Assembly: GCF_012931685.1 (NCBI RefSeq)
Contig: NZ_JABANC010000001.1
Location: forward strand, 124,001-188,000
Direction of reading: 5' to 3'
DNA from: Hanstruepera ponticola
GTDB taxonomy: Bacteria; Bacteroidota; Bacteroidia; Flavobacteriales; Flavobacteriaceae
DNA length: 64,000 nucleotides
In this document: positions 34,297 to 42,946 of the stretch, piece after piece
Position numbering within the stretch: position 1 is the first letter of the stretch
Layout: every line of letters begins with the position of its first letter
Program-made: the position numbers and the translations under genes
Notes under the pieces: model-generated
The model's database searches: none
What the model was told of the DNA's origin: nothing
The model's input: only the letters and a program-made list of their open reading frames with translations

Positions 34297-37050
34297 TTAT
34301 AAATTATATATCACCCTAAAGGTTAAAAACCGTGGTTGTATAAAATATTCATTGGTACTGACGCTCAAACCACCAGCATTTACCTGCGTTTGTGATTGGG
34401 TGTTTAACAAGTTGGTTGCCTTTAGTTCAAATTCCCATTTAGCATCGGCATCTTTTCGGTAAGCTAACGAAGCATCCCAAAAATCAAAACTGTTAGATCC
34501 ACCAACTTCACGACTTACGTTGGTATAGGCATATTCTGAGCGCAGTGTAAATGATTTCCAAATGAGTGCATCAAACTCAATAGTTGGTGCACTGGTATAA
34601 GCTTTAGTTCGGCTAGATCCTTGGTCTATATCCTGAATGCCATAGCGGTAACCCACTTCAAAATTTGGGGCTTCTTTAAAATTGGTACGTAGTTCTGCAC
34701 GATACGTTTGATTATAGTTCTCATTCACCGATCTTATTAACTCATTTGGATTTTGACTAGTGGCAATAAATTGATTAAACTTACTGTAGTTAAAGTTTGC
34801 ATTCACGGAAGCCCTGAACTTACCAAAACTACGCTGAAAGCGGCCAAAGGCTGTAAATGTTTCGTCAGAAAAATTAGAATTAAACGGATCGGACACTCTA
34901 ATTACACTACCTTCTTGGAAACGCGATACGGTACGGATATTATCAATGTTTTTGGTATAATTTACCCTGGCAAACACATTGGTGTAATTAAACATATTAA
35001 AACTGAAATAGTTTAAACTTAAATTGTGCGCCAATGAACTTTCTAATTCCTGATTACCAGTAAAAAACGAATCATAGCTATTTAATACCAATCCTTCAGC
35101 CAATTGGTTGACATCTGTAAACTGGGTTTGCATACGGTAATCAAAAACTATTTGCTCACTCTTTTTAAGCTGAATTCTCGCGTTAAAATCCGGTAAAACC
35201 CTAAAGAAATTATCAGTATAATTGAAGCCAAATTGGTCATTTTTCATAGAATAAGCATGAGCAGATAGACCAGGTGTAAACGTAAAAATACCTGCTTTCA
35301 ATCGGTAATGAACACCTAAGTATAAATCGGTAAATGTATAATTGGTATCATTAAGCGGATTATAGTCTGCTGGATTATTATTAAAAATAGAACCATCATC
35401 TAATGTCTGAAAAATTTCTGAATTGAACTTTTGGTTACTGTAAATGGTTCCTAAAGTAAAGTTGATATTACTTTTGGCATTCAGTACATTCCAATAATCT
35501 AATTTAGCATCCAACTGATTGGATTTTACACGCTTATTCTGTGATAAATCATAAGCAAACTGCCCTCTGTCCATACCCAACTCTTCTGCTGTATCGTCAT
35601 ACGGATCATTAGGATCATCACCATTGTTAAATGGGTCATTCGCTAGAATAGCATTGTAAAACGGATCTTCGTCTTTTATAACATGCGTGGCTTCAAAAGC
35701 AAAGATATTAGTCTCATTTAGTGTATAGTAATAGTTTAAACTTTGATTGATGCTAAACGGATTGGTTTCTTCGTACTCACTGATATCGCCAACAACCGTA
35801 GAAAATACATTTTGCTCTTGAGTCTCTTGAGACATACGCCCTAGAATCTCATAATCTAATTGATTATTGGCATTTGGCTTGTAAGTGGCATTCAATTTTA
35901 GCATGCCTAAATCACTACGTTGTGTTGTTTGGCTTTCGGTACGTTCATCTGGAATACCTCTATTGGCATCTGTATAAACTCTATCATTATTTTCTTGAAG
36001 TAAAATTTTATTCCCTGTATAAATACCAAACCCACCAATATCCAGTTTGTCAGTTGGTGAATAGCTAAAATTCGCTGCACCAAAACGTGCATTAATTTGT
36101 TTAGCATTATTATTTTGTAAAGCCAAGAAACCTAAACCATTATCACCTAGGTTAATATTGGTTCCACTACTTTGGCTGGGTTGTCTAAATCCACCTGAAA
36201 AATTAAAATAATCTCTTCGCGAAAAAGCTAATTCCCCAATATTATTAATATCTCCAATAACATTCACACTGTATTTAGGACTGTAATAAAACAATTTTGG
36301 TTGTGCTAAATACAAGCCATTATCATCTGAAAATCCTCCTCCAGCTGTTACTGTTCCAAACCAGAAACTCTCTTTTCCTTCTTTCAACTTTATGTTTAAA
36401 GCTATATTATCCTGATTATTTTGCACACCACTTAATTGGCCTACTTCAGCATAGTTCTTAAGTACCTGAACCTTATCTACAGCATTTGCAGGAATATTTT
36501 TGGTTGCCAATTTGGAATCGCCATCAAAGAAATCTTTTCCTTCAACCATAACCTTTGAGACAACCTTCCCTTCTACTTCTATTTGACCATCATCATTAAT
36601 CTCTACTCCTGGTAGGTTTTTAAGAACATCTTCCAATTTTCTTTCTGTACCTGTATTAAATGAATCTGCATTATAGACTAAAGTATCTCCCTTAATGGTT
36701 ACAGGCATTTCATAAATCAATTCTACCTCATCTAAACTGTTGTCATTGGCTAACGTAAAATCTTTTGTGATGTCTGCTTCTTTAGTAGAAATGGCTTCAT
36801 CAGTCGTTTTCATGCCAATATAACTTACCTGTATGTTATAATTAGTGTTCTTTTCAAGAGACAATTTATAACGCCCTTGATCATTGGTTATACCATAAGA
36901 ATCTAATTTATTGGTTGTTTGATTGATGGCAATAACATTGGCTAATTCCAGAGGATTACCAATACTGTCTTTTACAACACCTTCAATTTTAACTTGGGAA
37001 AAAGTTAAACAGGTTACAATTAGTGCTGCAAGGGTTAAGGTATTTTTCAT
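34297..37050 (-). CDS. TonB-receptor-like outer-membrane beta-barrel protein
   Basis: A 917-aa outer-membrane protein. Signal peptide (1-19, ending TCLTFS). Residues 21-105 form a carboxypeptidase-like regulatory domain (IEGVVKDSIGNPLELANVIA, ITNDQGRYKLSLEKNTNY). A plug-like domain follows at about 110-230 (RKLEDVLKNLPGVEINDDGQ, VMVEGKDFFDGDSKL), then a large C-terminal barrel with the final strand FLTFRVIYNL. A TonB box is not obvious, so it may be a receptor or an Oar-like relative. It is last in an operon with GLPGLI proteins, an association common in this phylum. Confidence 0.82.
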   Translation of the reverse strand: MKNTLTLAALIVTCLTFSQVKIEGVVKDSIGNPLELANVIAINQTTNKLDSYGITNDQGRYKLSLEKNTNYNIQVSYIGMKTTDEAISTKEADITKDFTLANDNSLDEVELIYEMPVTIKGDTLVYNADSFNTGTERKLEDVLKNLPGVEINDDGQIEVEGKVVSKVMVEGKDFFDGDSKLATKNIPANAVDKVQVLKNYAEVGQLSGVQNNQDNIALNIKLKEGKESFWFGTVTAGGGFSDDNGLYLAQPKLFYYSPKYSVNVIGDINNIGELAFSRRDYFNFSGGFRQPSQSSGTNINLGDNGLGFLALQNNNAKQINARFGAANFSYSPTDKLDIGGFGIYTGNKILLQENNDRVYTDANRGIPDERTESQTTQRSDLGMLKLNATYKPNANNQLDYEILGRMSQETQEQNVFSTVVGDISEYEETNPFSINQSLNYYYTLNETNIFAFEATHVIKDEDPFYNAILANDPFNNGDDPNDPYDDTAEELGMDRGQFAYDLSQNKRVKSNQLDAKLDYWNVLNAKSNINFTLGTIYSNQKFNSEIFQTLDDGSIFNNNPADYNPLNDTNYTFTDLYLGVHYRLKAGIFTFTPGLSAHAYSMKNDQFGFNYTDNFFRVLPDFNARIQLKKSEQIVFDYRMQTQFTDVNQLAEGLVLNSYDSFFTGNQELESSLAHNLSLNYFSFNMFNYTNVFARVNYTKNIDNIRTVSRFQEGSVIRVSDPFNSNFSDETFTAFGRFQRSFGKFRASVNANFNYSKFNQFIATSQNPNELIRSVNENYNQTYRAELRTNFKEAPNFEVGYRYGIQDIDQGSSRTKAYTSAPTIEFDALIWKSFTLRSEYAYTNVSREVGGSNSFDFWDASLAYRKDADAKWEFELKATNLLNTQSQTQVNAGGLSVSTNEYFIQPRFLTFRVIYNL

Positions 37051-37086
37051 TTAGTTGTTTTGATTGATTTTATACATTATTATGGG

Positions 37087-37914
37087 CTAACGACCCCTTC
37101 GACCGCTATACATATTTCGCATTTCGGCCATTTTGGTTTTTATGATTTCTTGATATTCTGATTTTGTTACTTGTTTTCCTTTTTCTGGCGGAGTAATCTT
37201 TGTTTTGTCTTTTGGATTGAGTACAATTTTGGAACATAACATAGTAGTATTATCGGCACTTACCTCTAAAATCAATCCAGGTAGTCCCCAATATTCAGAA
37301 GGACCATGACTAACAGGTATTTGAGGCGTGTACCAAGCTTCAACTTGAGTCATTTTAATTTCTGTAGTATCTTTAGATTCTTCATTACTGCGCAATTTCC
37401 CCCAAGAAAAATCAAACCATGTTAAAGAATCTGATGGCACCAAGGCTACAGCTTTCATACACATATACTCTCCAATTTTTTTTGACTCACTAGTCATATT
37501 CCATTCAAATTTTAATAACTTATCACTTACAAGAAACTTTTTTCCGTAAAATTCCTGTTCTTGTAGAAGCGTGTTATTTTTTACATTTTTATATTTATCA
37601 CCAGGTGCAAAATTCTTGCCCCAAGAATCTGTAGCTCCAGAAATGGCATCAAGTTTCTCTTCTTCAACAAACAGAGATTCTTCAACATTAAACTTTAAAA
37701 TGTACGTTTTTTCTAATCTATTTTTTAAACGATCTTGGATTTGTTTTTTTTGTGCTTCACTCATTGTTGCTCCCCAAGTGCCAAGCTCTAATCCTGATTT
37801 AGCAAAGTATTCAGCTTGTCCTTGAAATTCTTGTGCAGCAACCTTTACAGTTGTCATTATTAGCAAAATGAGACATATTTGCTTTGGGATTGGAAAAAAA
37901 AGGTTGGTTTTCAT
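37087..37914 (-). CDS. GLPGLI family protein 1
   Basis: A 275-aa exported protein with signal peptide (about 1-27, ending TVKVAAQ) and the family motif WYTPQIPVSHGP...YWGLPGLILEVS at about residues 200-225. A Gly/Arg tail, YSGRRGR, ends the protein. I use the ATG at 37914; the frame is open to 37965 but the extra 17 residues are charged and precede the signal. It resembles its neighbours at 38003 and 39000, so the three are tandem duplicates. Molecular role unknown; these proteins sit beside TonB-type receptor genes. It is 36 bp upstream of the receptor-like gene. Confidence 0.85.
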   Translation of the reverse strand: MKTNLFFPIPKQICLILLIMTTVKVAAQEFQGQAEYFAKSGLELGTWGATMSEAQKKQIQDRLKNRLEKTYILKFNVEESLFVEEEKLDAISGATDSWGKNFAPGDKYKNVKNNTLLQEQEFYGKKFLVSDKLLKFEWNMTSESKKIGEYMCMKAVALVPSDSLTWFDFSWGKLRSNEESKDTTEIKMTQVEAWYTPQIPVSHGPSEYWGLPGLILEVSADNTTMLCSKIVLNPKDKTKITPPEKGKQVTKSEYQEIIKTKMAEMRNMYSGRRGR

Positions 37915-37932
37915 AATAAGTATTAATTTGTG

Positions 37933-37965
37933 TTGTCTAACAAATATAGGTTTTTTGTTAGACAA
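37933..37965. promoter_or_regulatory. inverted repeat around a candidate -7 element upstream of GLPGLI gene 1
   Basis: TTGTCTAACAAA (37933-37944) and TTTGTTAGACAA (37954-37965) are perfect 12-bp inverted arms around a 9-nt centre. On the minus strand TATATTTG (37948-37941) matches the -7 consensus and lies partly within one arm. It could be an operator or an RNA hairpin just upstream of the gene; it has no U-tract for a terminator. Confidence 0.55.
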
Positions 37966-38002
37966 ATAACCTTTTTTATGAATAAATTGCTATTTGCAAA
38001 TA

Positions 38003-38896
38003 TTATCTGCCGCGACCTCCACCTCTTCGACCTCCATACATTTCCCGCATTTCTTCCATTTTATTTTTTACAATTTCGTTGTATTCTTTTCTTGTGACTT
38101 CTTTACCTTTTGATGGCTTTTTTATCTCATCCTTTTCTTCTGGGTTCAGTACAATTTTTGTACACAGCATGGTTGTTCTATCAGCATTAATTTCCAAAAT
38201 TAATCCAGGCAACCCTGAATATTCTCCTGGACCATTGTTTACTGGTATTTGTGGTGTGTACCAAGCTGTAACAATAATTTCTTTAGGAACTTCAATCTCA
38301 TCCATAGGGTTTTTATTTTCTGCATCAGCCGATTCCGTAGAATCCTTTTTCTTTTCCGCATCATCCTTATCTCTGTTCCTTCTTCTCATACTACTCCAAT
38401 CAAACTCGTCCACTTTTTTTACAGCAGTTGCTTTAAAACAGGTGTATTGACCAATCTGTTTGGTTTCAGTGCCCATTTCCCATTGTAAATCTGGTAAAGA
38501 ATCTTTTATTAAAAATTGCTTTCCAAAAAAATCCTGTTCTTGTAAAAGTTCCTGCTCTTTTACATTTTTATACTGCGCGCCACCTGTAAAACTACTCATC
38601 ATTCCAAATCCGCGGCCGCCACCAGCGCCTGGAGCCTCTAGTTTTTCATCTTCTTTATAAATAGATTCTGATTGTGTGAAGGTCAGAATGTATTGCTTTT
38701 CCAAAAAGCTCTTCATACGTTCCATGATTTGCTTTTTTTGTTGTTCACTCATTTGACCTCTTCCCCAATTATCCAAATCCATAGTTGTTTTGGTTTGATA
38801 ATAGGCTTTACCTTGAAAGTCTTGTTGTGCAATTGAAATAAATGGAATTACCATTAAAAGGTAAATGGCAATCATTTTTTTTGGAAATAGTCTCAT
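38003..38896 (-). CDS. GLPGLI family protein 2
   Basis: A 297-aa exported protein. Signal peptide about 1-23 (IYLLMVIPFISIAQQ). Conserved family blocks are MKSFLEKQYILTFTQSESIY, LLQEQDFFGKQFLI and WYTPQIPVNNGPGEYSGLPG (followed by LILEIN). A Gly-rich insert GAGGGRGFGMM is near residue 90, and the C-terminus ends YGGRRGGGRGR. It is closely related to protein 1 in sequence and order of blocks. It sits between paralogues 1 and 3 and is probably co-transcribed, but the intergenic gaps of about 88 and 103 bp leave room for internal promoters. Confidence 0.85.
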   Translation of the reverse strand: MRLFPKKMIAIYLLMVIPFISIAQQDFQGKAYYQTKTTMDLDNWGRGQMSEQQKKQIMERMKSFLEKQYILTFTQSESIYKEDEKLEAPGAGGGRGFGMMSSFTGGAQYKNVKEQELLQEQDFFGKQFLIKDSLPDLQWEMGTETKQIGQYTCFKATAVKKVDEFDWSSMRRRNRDKDDAEKKKDSTESADAENKNPMDEIEVPKEIIVTAWYTPQIPVNNGPGEYSGLPGLILEINADRTTMLCTKIVLNPEEKDEIKKPSKGKEVTRKEYNEIVKNKMEEMREMYGGRRGGGRGR

Positions 38897-38999
38897 TGAT
38901 AGTAGTCTTAATTATTACTTAAAGATACCTAATAATTACCATAAGACTTATAAACCCATAAAATGTTTAATGCATAACTGTTAAAATTATCACAAAAAA

Positions 39000-39848
39000 T
39001 TAACCGCCTATTCTGATTTCTACATTTTCACCTCGCCTATCCTCATTCCAATTCGACTTCATGCGCTCATGCATTTCCTTTACTTTTTTGTCCATAATAG
39101 CATCATATTCTTCTTGATTAATCTCTTTACCTTTTTTAGGCTCCTCAATATCTAGTTGCTTCTCTGGATTAAAAATAATTTTACTACATATCATGGTCGT
39201 GGTTCCATCATTAACTTCTAAAATCAAACCAGGTAAGCCATGATAATTTGCAGGCCCATTGCTTATAGGAATTTGAGGTGTATACCAGGCTGTTACAGTC
39301 ACTTTTTTCATTTCTGGTTCTTCACCAACTTCAGCATCCAGATCTCTATCACCATTAATACTAATTCCGCTTTGAACAACTTCAACTTCACGTATTTTGG
39401 TTGCTTTTAAACATTCATATTCTCCAATAAATTTCTTTTCATTAGTCAGCTCCCAGTCATGCTCCTCAAGTTTGTCTTTAATTAAGAATAACTTACTAAA
39501 TGACTCATTTTGATTGGTGTAACGATTTTCTTTTAAATTTTTATAGAGCAAATCTGCACCTCCAGTATTAATGACCATTAATTCAACACCCGCTGGTTGT
39601 GGTGCCTCTAATTCTTCATCTTCTTTATACGTTGAAGCTTCTCTATTAAAACTTAATATATAAGTTTTTTGAAATTGCTTTTTCAACATATCCATCATTA
39701 GTTGATGTTGTTCTGAATTAACTTGTGTACTATCTAACTGAATATCTATCTTTCTAGATGTTTTGTAGATAGCTTTGCCTTGAAATTCTTGTGCCATGAT
39801 AATAGTTGTCACAAATGTAAAAGCAAGTAAAATAACTATTCGTTTCAT
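39000..39848 (-). CDS. GLPGLI family protein 3
   Basis: A 282-aa exported protein with signal peptide (about 1-19, ending TTIIMAQ). Blocks: LKKQFQKTYILSFNREASTY, FSKLFLIKDKLEEHDWELTN, TVTAWYTPQIPISNGPANYH, then GLPGLILEVN. Unlike the other two it has no Gly/Arg tail; its C-terminus ends ENVEIRIGG. I chose the ATG at 39848, directly before the signal; the open frame reaches 39890. It is first gene of the minus-strand cluster and is divergent from the two-component system. Three phased GTTAAC repeats lie between them. Confidence 0.85.
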   Translation of the reverse strand: MKRIVILLAFTFVTTIIMAQEFQGKAIYKTSRKIDIQLDSTQVNSEQHQLMMDMLKKQFQKTYILSFNREASTYKEDEELEAPQPAGVELMVINTGGADLLYKNLKENRYTNQNESFSKLFLIKDKLEEHDWELTNEKKFIGEYECLKATKIREVEVVQSGISINGDRDLDAEVGEEPEMKKVTVTAWYTPQIPISNGPANYHGLPGLILEVNDGTTTMICSKIIFNPEKQLDIEEPKKGKEINQEEYDAIMDKKVKEMHERMKSNWNEDRRGENVEIRIGG

Positions 39849-39906
39849 AATTTGATGTTTAATGATTTTTACTTTACAAATATGCTTCACGCAAATCCTT
39901 TTTTAA

Positions 39907-39932
39907 GTTAACCAGTGTTAACGTGTGTTAAC
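39907..39932. promoter_or_regulatory. three phased GTTAAC repeats, candidate response-regulator operator
   Basis: GTTAAC at 39907, 39917 and 39927, exactly ten base pairs apart (one helical turn). A further TTAAC half-site lies at 39952. Direct TTAAC-type repeats with 10-11 bp spacing are typical boxes for OmpR/PhoB-class regulators, and such a regulator is encoded downstream (41446-42129). The array lies just upstream of the -33 position of a TACATTTG (39960-39967, plus) and close to a CATATTTG (39884-39877, minus), neither of which has a TTG at the right distance. Confidence 0.6.
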
Positions 39933-39971
39933 CGATTAGTTATAATAAATTTTAACATATACATTTGAAAC

Positions 39972-41453
39972 ATGAATGACGTTCGCTATAAATGGATTCT
40001 CAATACAATAGTAGTGGTGATTTTATGTACTATTGCTATTCAAGTGTATTGGAATTATAAAAACTACTTGAATAGTAAACAGCAGCTTATTAACGATGTC
40101 CAAGTGAGTCTTGACAACGCTGTTGACAATTACTATGCGAAAATGGCAGAACACAACACCCTTGCTTTTGCTTTTAGTTTAGACGATTCAACAAGTATTC
40201 ATGATCACAATCAAAAAATAGACAGTATCATTGAAAAATTTGATTTTTCATCAAAAAACGATTCTATAAAAATCGAAATATTTGACGATGTTTCAATTTT
40301 AAATGATTCTAAATCCATTCAAAAGAAAACTTTAAAAAAATGGCAACCTATTAAACTTGAAATGGGAGTCAATGACCATTTATCAATAGATTCCTTGACC
40401 ACGGACTCTTTTAAACTATTGACTTCCAAAGTCATTTATTCAATGACAAATGATAGCTTAAAAATTGACCGATTAGATTCACTAGTACAATTAGAACTTT
40501 TAAGAAAAAATCTTAATATTGATTACGGATTATTGTTTAAATCTCCATTCAATAATCTTGAATCAAAAAAATTCAAATCCCTAAAAAACCCAAATTTAAG
40601 AACAGCTTCAAAATCAGCTTATCTACCAAAGTCCAGCGAGTTAGAAATACATTTTGCAAATACGACTATCCTTATTTTAAAACGAATTATGCTGGGGATT
40701 TTTATATCGCTGTTATTAATTTTGGCAGTGATAGGGTGTTTGTTTTATTTATTAAAAATAATCAAGCATCAAAAACAATTAGCTGAAGTAAAAAATGACC
40801 TTATTAGCAATATCACTCATGAATTTAAAACACCTATAGCAACCATAAGTGTGGCCATTGAAAGCATTAAAAACTTTAACACACTTAAAGACCAAGCAAA
40901 GACCAAAAGCTATCTCGATATGTCATCCAATCAATTAGATAAACTGACTATTATGGTAGAGAAGCTGTTGGAAACAGCTACATTAGATAGTGAGAACCTA
41001 GACTTGAATAAAGAAAGTTGTAATATAACAGAGCTTTTAGAAAATCTTGTTACTAAATATCAAATGCAATCAGATGACAAGACCATCACCTTAATAAAAC
41101 CGGAACAGACTATTCATGCTAAAGTGGATGTTTTTCATTTTGAAAATGCAATAAGCAACGTTATTGATAATGCCGTAAAGTATGGCGGAAGAAATATTTC
41201 TGTAGAACTCATTCAAACAGCAATCTCTTTTTCAATTATCATTTCTGACGATGGTAATGGATTAGACAAACATTTAAAAGATCAAATATTTGATAAATTT
41301 TATCGTGTTCCTAAAGGGAATACGCATGACATTAAAGGTTTTGGAATTGGATTATATTATACCAAGAAAATAATTGAAAAGCATAATGGCGTTATAACTG
41401 TTGCTATTGAATTGAATAAAACACTATTTAAAATGACTTTGCCTAATGCATAA
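39972..41453 (+). CDS. sensor histidine kinase
   Basis: Membrane-bound kinase of 493 aa. Two membrane segments (about 8-27 and 238-264) flank a roughly 210-residue periplasmic sensor part that I cannot assign to a family. The dimerisation/phosphotransfer domain has His283 in NDLISNITHEFKTPIA. The ATP-binding domain shows NVIDNAVKYGG (N box), ISDDGNGLD (G1) and KGFGIGLYYTKKI (G2). The start ATG is only four bases after a -7 type TACATTTG, so the mRNA may be nearly leaderless. It overlaps the response regulator gene by eight bases. The signal sensed is unknown; context suggests envelope protein control. Confidence 0.92.
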   Translation: MNDVRYKWILNTIVVVILCTIAIQVYWNYKNYLNSKQQLINDVQVSLDNAVDNYYAKMAEHNTLAFAFSLDDSTSIHDHNQKIDSIIEKFDFSSKNDSIKIEIFDDVSILNDSKSIQKKTLKKWQPIKLEMGVNDHLSIDSLTTDSFKLLTSKVIYSMTNDSLKIDRLDSLVQLELLRKNLNIDYGLLFKSPFNNLESKKFKSLKNPNLRTASKSAYLPKSSELEIHFANTTILILKRIMLGIFISLLLILAVIGCLFYLLKIIKHQKQLAEVKNDLISNITHEFKTPIATISVAIESIKNFNTLKDQAKTKSYLDMSSNQLDKLTIMVEKLLETATLDSENLDLNKESCNITELLENLVTKYQMQSDDKTITLIKPEQTIHAKVDVFHFENAISNVIDNAVKYGGRNISVELIQTAISFSIIISDDGNGLDKHLKDQIFDKFYRVPKGNTHDIKGFGIGLYYTKKIIEKHNGVITVAIELNKTLFKMTLPNA

Positions 41454-42129
41454 AAAAACAACTATTTTATTGGCCGAAGATGAACCTGCTCTGGGACTGA
41501 TAATCAAGGAAAGTCTAGAAACACGGCATTTTCATGTTTTACTATCTGAAAATGGCGAGAGAGCTTTTCAGGTATATCAGGAACATCAACCAGAATTATT
41601 GGTTTTAGATGTCATGATGCCGAGAAAAGATGGTTTCACACTTGCTAAAGAAATCAGAGCCATTGATGACACTATTCCTATTATTTTTTTAACTGCAAAA
41701 TCACAAACTCAAGATGTTGTTGAAGGTTTTACAATTGGTGGTAATGATTATCTAAAAAAACCTTTTAGTATGGAGGAATTAATTGTGCGAATAAATAATC
41801 TTCTAAAAAGAAAAGAAATTCAAAACACTACTGAAATCATATCATTGGGGCAATTTACATTCAATTTTCCCAAGCAGCTTCTTCAATTTAATTCTGAAGA
41901 ACCAATGCAACTAACCCATAGAGAAGCGCATTTGCTTTTTCATTTAATAAAAAACAAAAATCAAGTCTTGGACCGCTCATTAATCTTAAACAAACTTTGG
42001 GGAAATGATGATTTTTTTAGTGCGAGAAGTATGGATGTGTTTATATCCAAACTTCGAAAAAAACTTCACCAAGATGAATCCATTCAAATTCTAAACGTTC
42101 GTGGTTTTGGATACAAATTAATCTGCTGA
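41446..42129 (+). CDS. OmpR-family response regulator
   Basis: A 227-aa regulator partner of the adjacent kinase. Receiver domain 1-120: acidic pair E11-D12, phospho-acceptor Asp55 in LLVLDVMMPRKDG, the Thr in IIFLTAKS and the Lys in NDYLKKPFS are all present. The C-terminal winged helix at about 128-226 (THREAHLLFHLIKNKNQVLD, SARSMDVFISKLRKKL, ILNVRGFGYKL) is the DNA-binding domain. It likely binds tandem direct repeats such as the GTTAAC array at 39907-39932 and controls its own operon and the GLPGLI genes (inference). Confidence 0.93.
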   Translation: MHKKTTILLAEDEPALGLIIKESLETRHFHVLLSENGERAFQVYQEHQPELLVLDVMMPRKDGFTLAKEIRAIDDTIPIIFLTAKSQTQDVVEGFTIGGNDYLKKPFSMEELIVRINNLLKRKEIQNTTEIISLGQFTFNFPKQLLQFNSEEPMQLTHREAHLLFHLIKNKNQVLDRSLILNKLWGNDDFFSARSMDVFISKLRKKLHQDESIQILNVRGFGYKLIC

Positions 42130-42162
42130 TTTTTGGATTGATTTTTGTACTTTTCAAGTCTA

Positions 42163-42939
42163 ATGAAATGGCTTAACTATATTCTTGTTTTTTTTTCTTT
42201 TACGGTCTATTCGCAAGACAGTATTATTCCAGTTATAAAACAGCAACGAAAACTAGATGTTTCAAAAATTATTGGTATTGACAATTTTGGCACCGAGTAT
42301 TATGTAACAAATAATATTCTTTACAAGAAAACTCCAGAAGCCACCATTAATTATAGCAATGTACAATTGGGTAACATCACAACGGTGAATACTTACAATC
42401 CTTTAAAAATTGTTTTATTCTATCAGGACTTTAACACCGTTATCATTTTAGACAATAGATTGGCTGAAGTATTTAAAATTGATTTTAACACAACACAAAC
42501 TTACAGAAATGTTAGTCATGTCTCTATTGGTAATGATAATACCATTTGGATTTTCAATAGAGATATTCAACAATTAGAACTTTACGATTACAAGCTTAAA
42601 CAAGTGCGCGCCACGACACTCCCTGTCACTTCTGAAGTATTGGATTTAAAAAGTAATTATAACTACTGTTGGTTACTAACTGAAAACTTTGTCTATAAGT
42701 ACAATTACTTTAGCAGTCTGCTTTATAAAATAAAAAATGAAGGCTACCAGAAATTAGCTGAAACAAATGATAATATTCTTTTACAAAGAGAAAATGAGCT
42801 GCTTTATTTAGATGACAAAACACAAAAAATCCTACCACTAAATTTACCGGAATTGTTAATAAAACAGTTTTTAGTAACCACCGAAACCTTGTATATTTAC
42901 GATTCCAAAATTCTACATGAATTCCAACTAAAAAATTAA
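42163..42939 (+). CDS. exported hypothetical protein, beta-propeller-like
   Basis: A 258-aa protein with signal peptide (about 1-17, ILVFFSFTVYSQ). The remainder consists of repeated short strands with the pattern 'hydrophobic-x-D-N/D-hydrophobic' (FNTVIILDNRLAEVFKID, NTIWIFNRDIQQLELYDYKL, CWLLTENFVYKYNYFSSLLY), suggesting a partial beta-propeller. The start is the ATG at 42163; a TTG at 42145 in the same frame would put extra residues before the signal. It lies 33 bp after the response regulator and 7 bp before the deoxynucleoside kinase, so co-transcription is possible. Function unknown. Confidence 0.6.
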   Translation: MKWLNYILVFFSFTVYSQDSIIPVIKQQRKLDVSKIIGIDNFGTEYYVTNNILYKKTPEATINYSNVQLGNITTVNTYNPLKIVLFYQDFNTVIILDNRLAEVFKIDFNTTQTYRNVSHVSIGNDNTIWIFNRDIQQLELYDYKLKQVRATTLPVTSEVLDLKSNYNYCWLLTENFVYKYNYFSSLLYKIKNEGYQKLAETNDNILLQRENELLYLDDKTQKILPLNLPELLIKQFLVTTETLYIYDSKILHEFQLKN

Positions 42940-42946
42940 TTGATAT

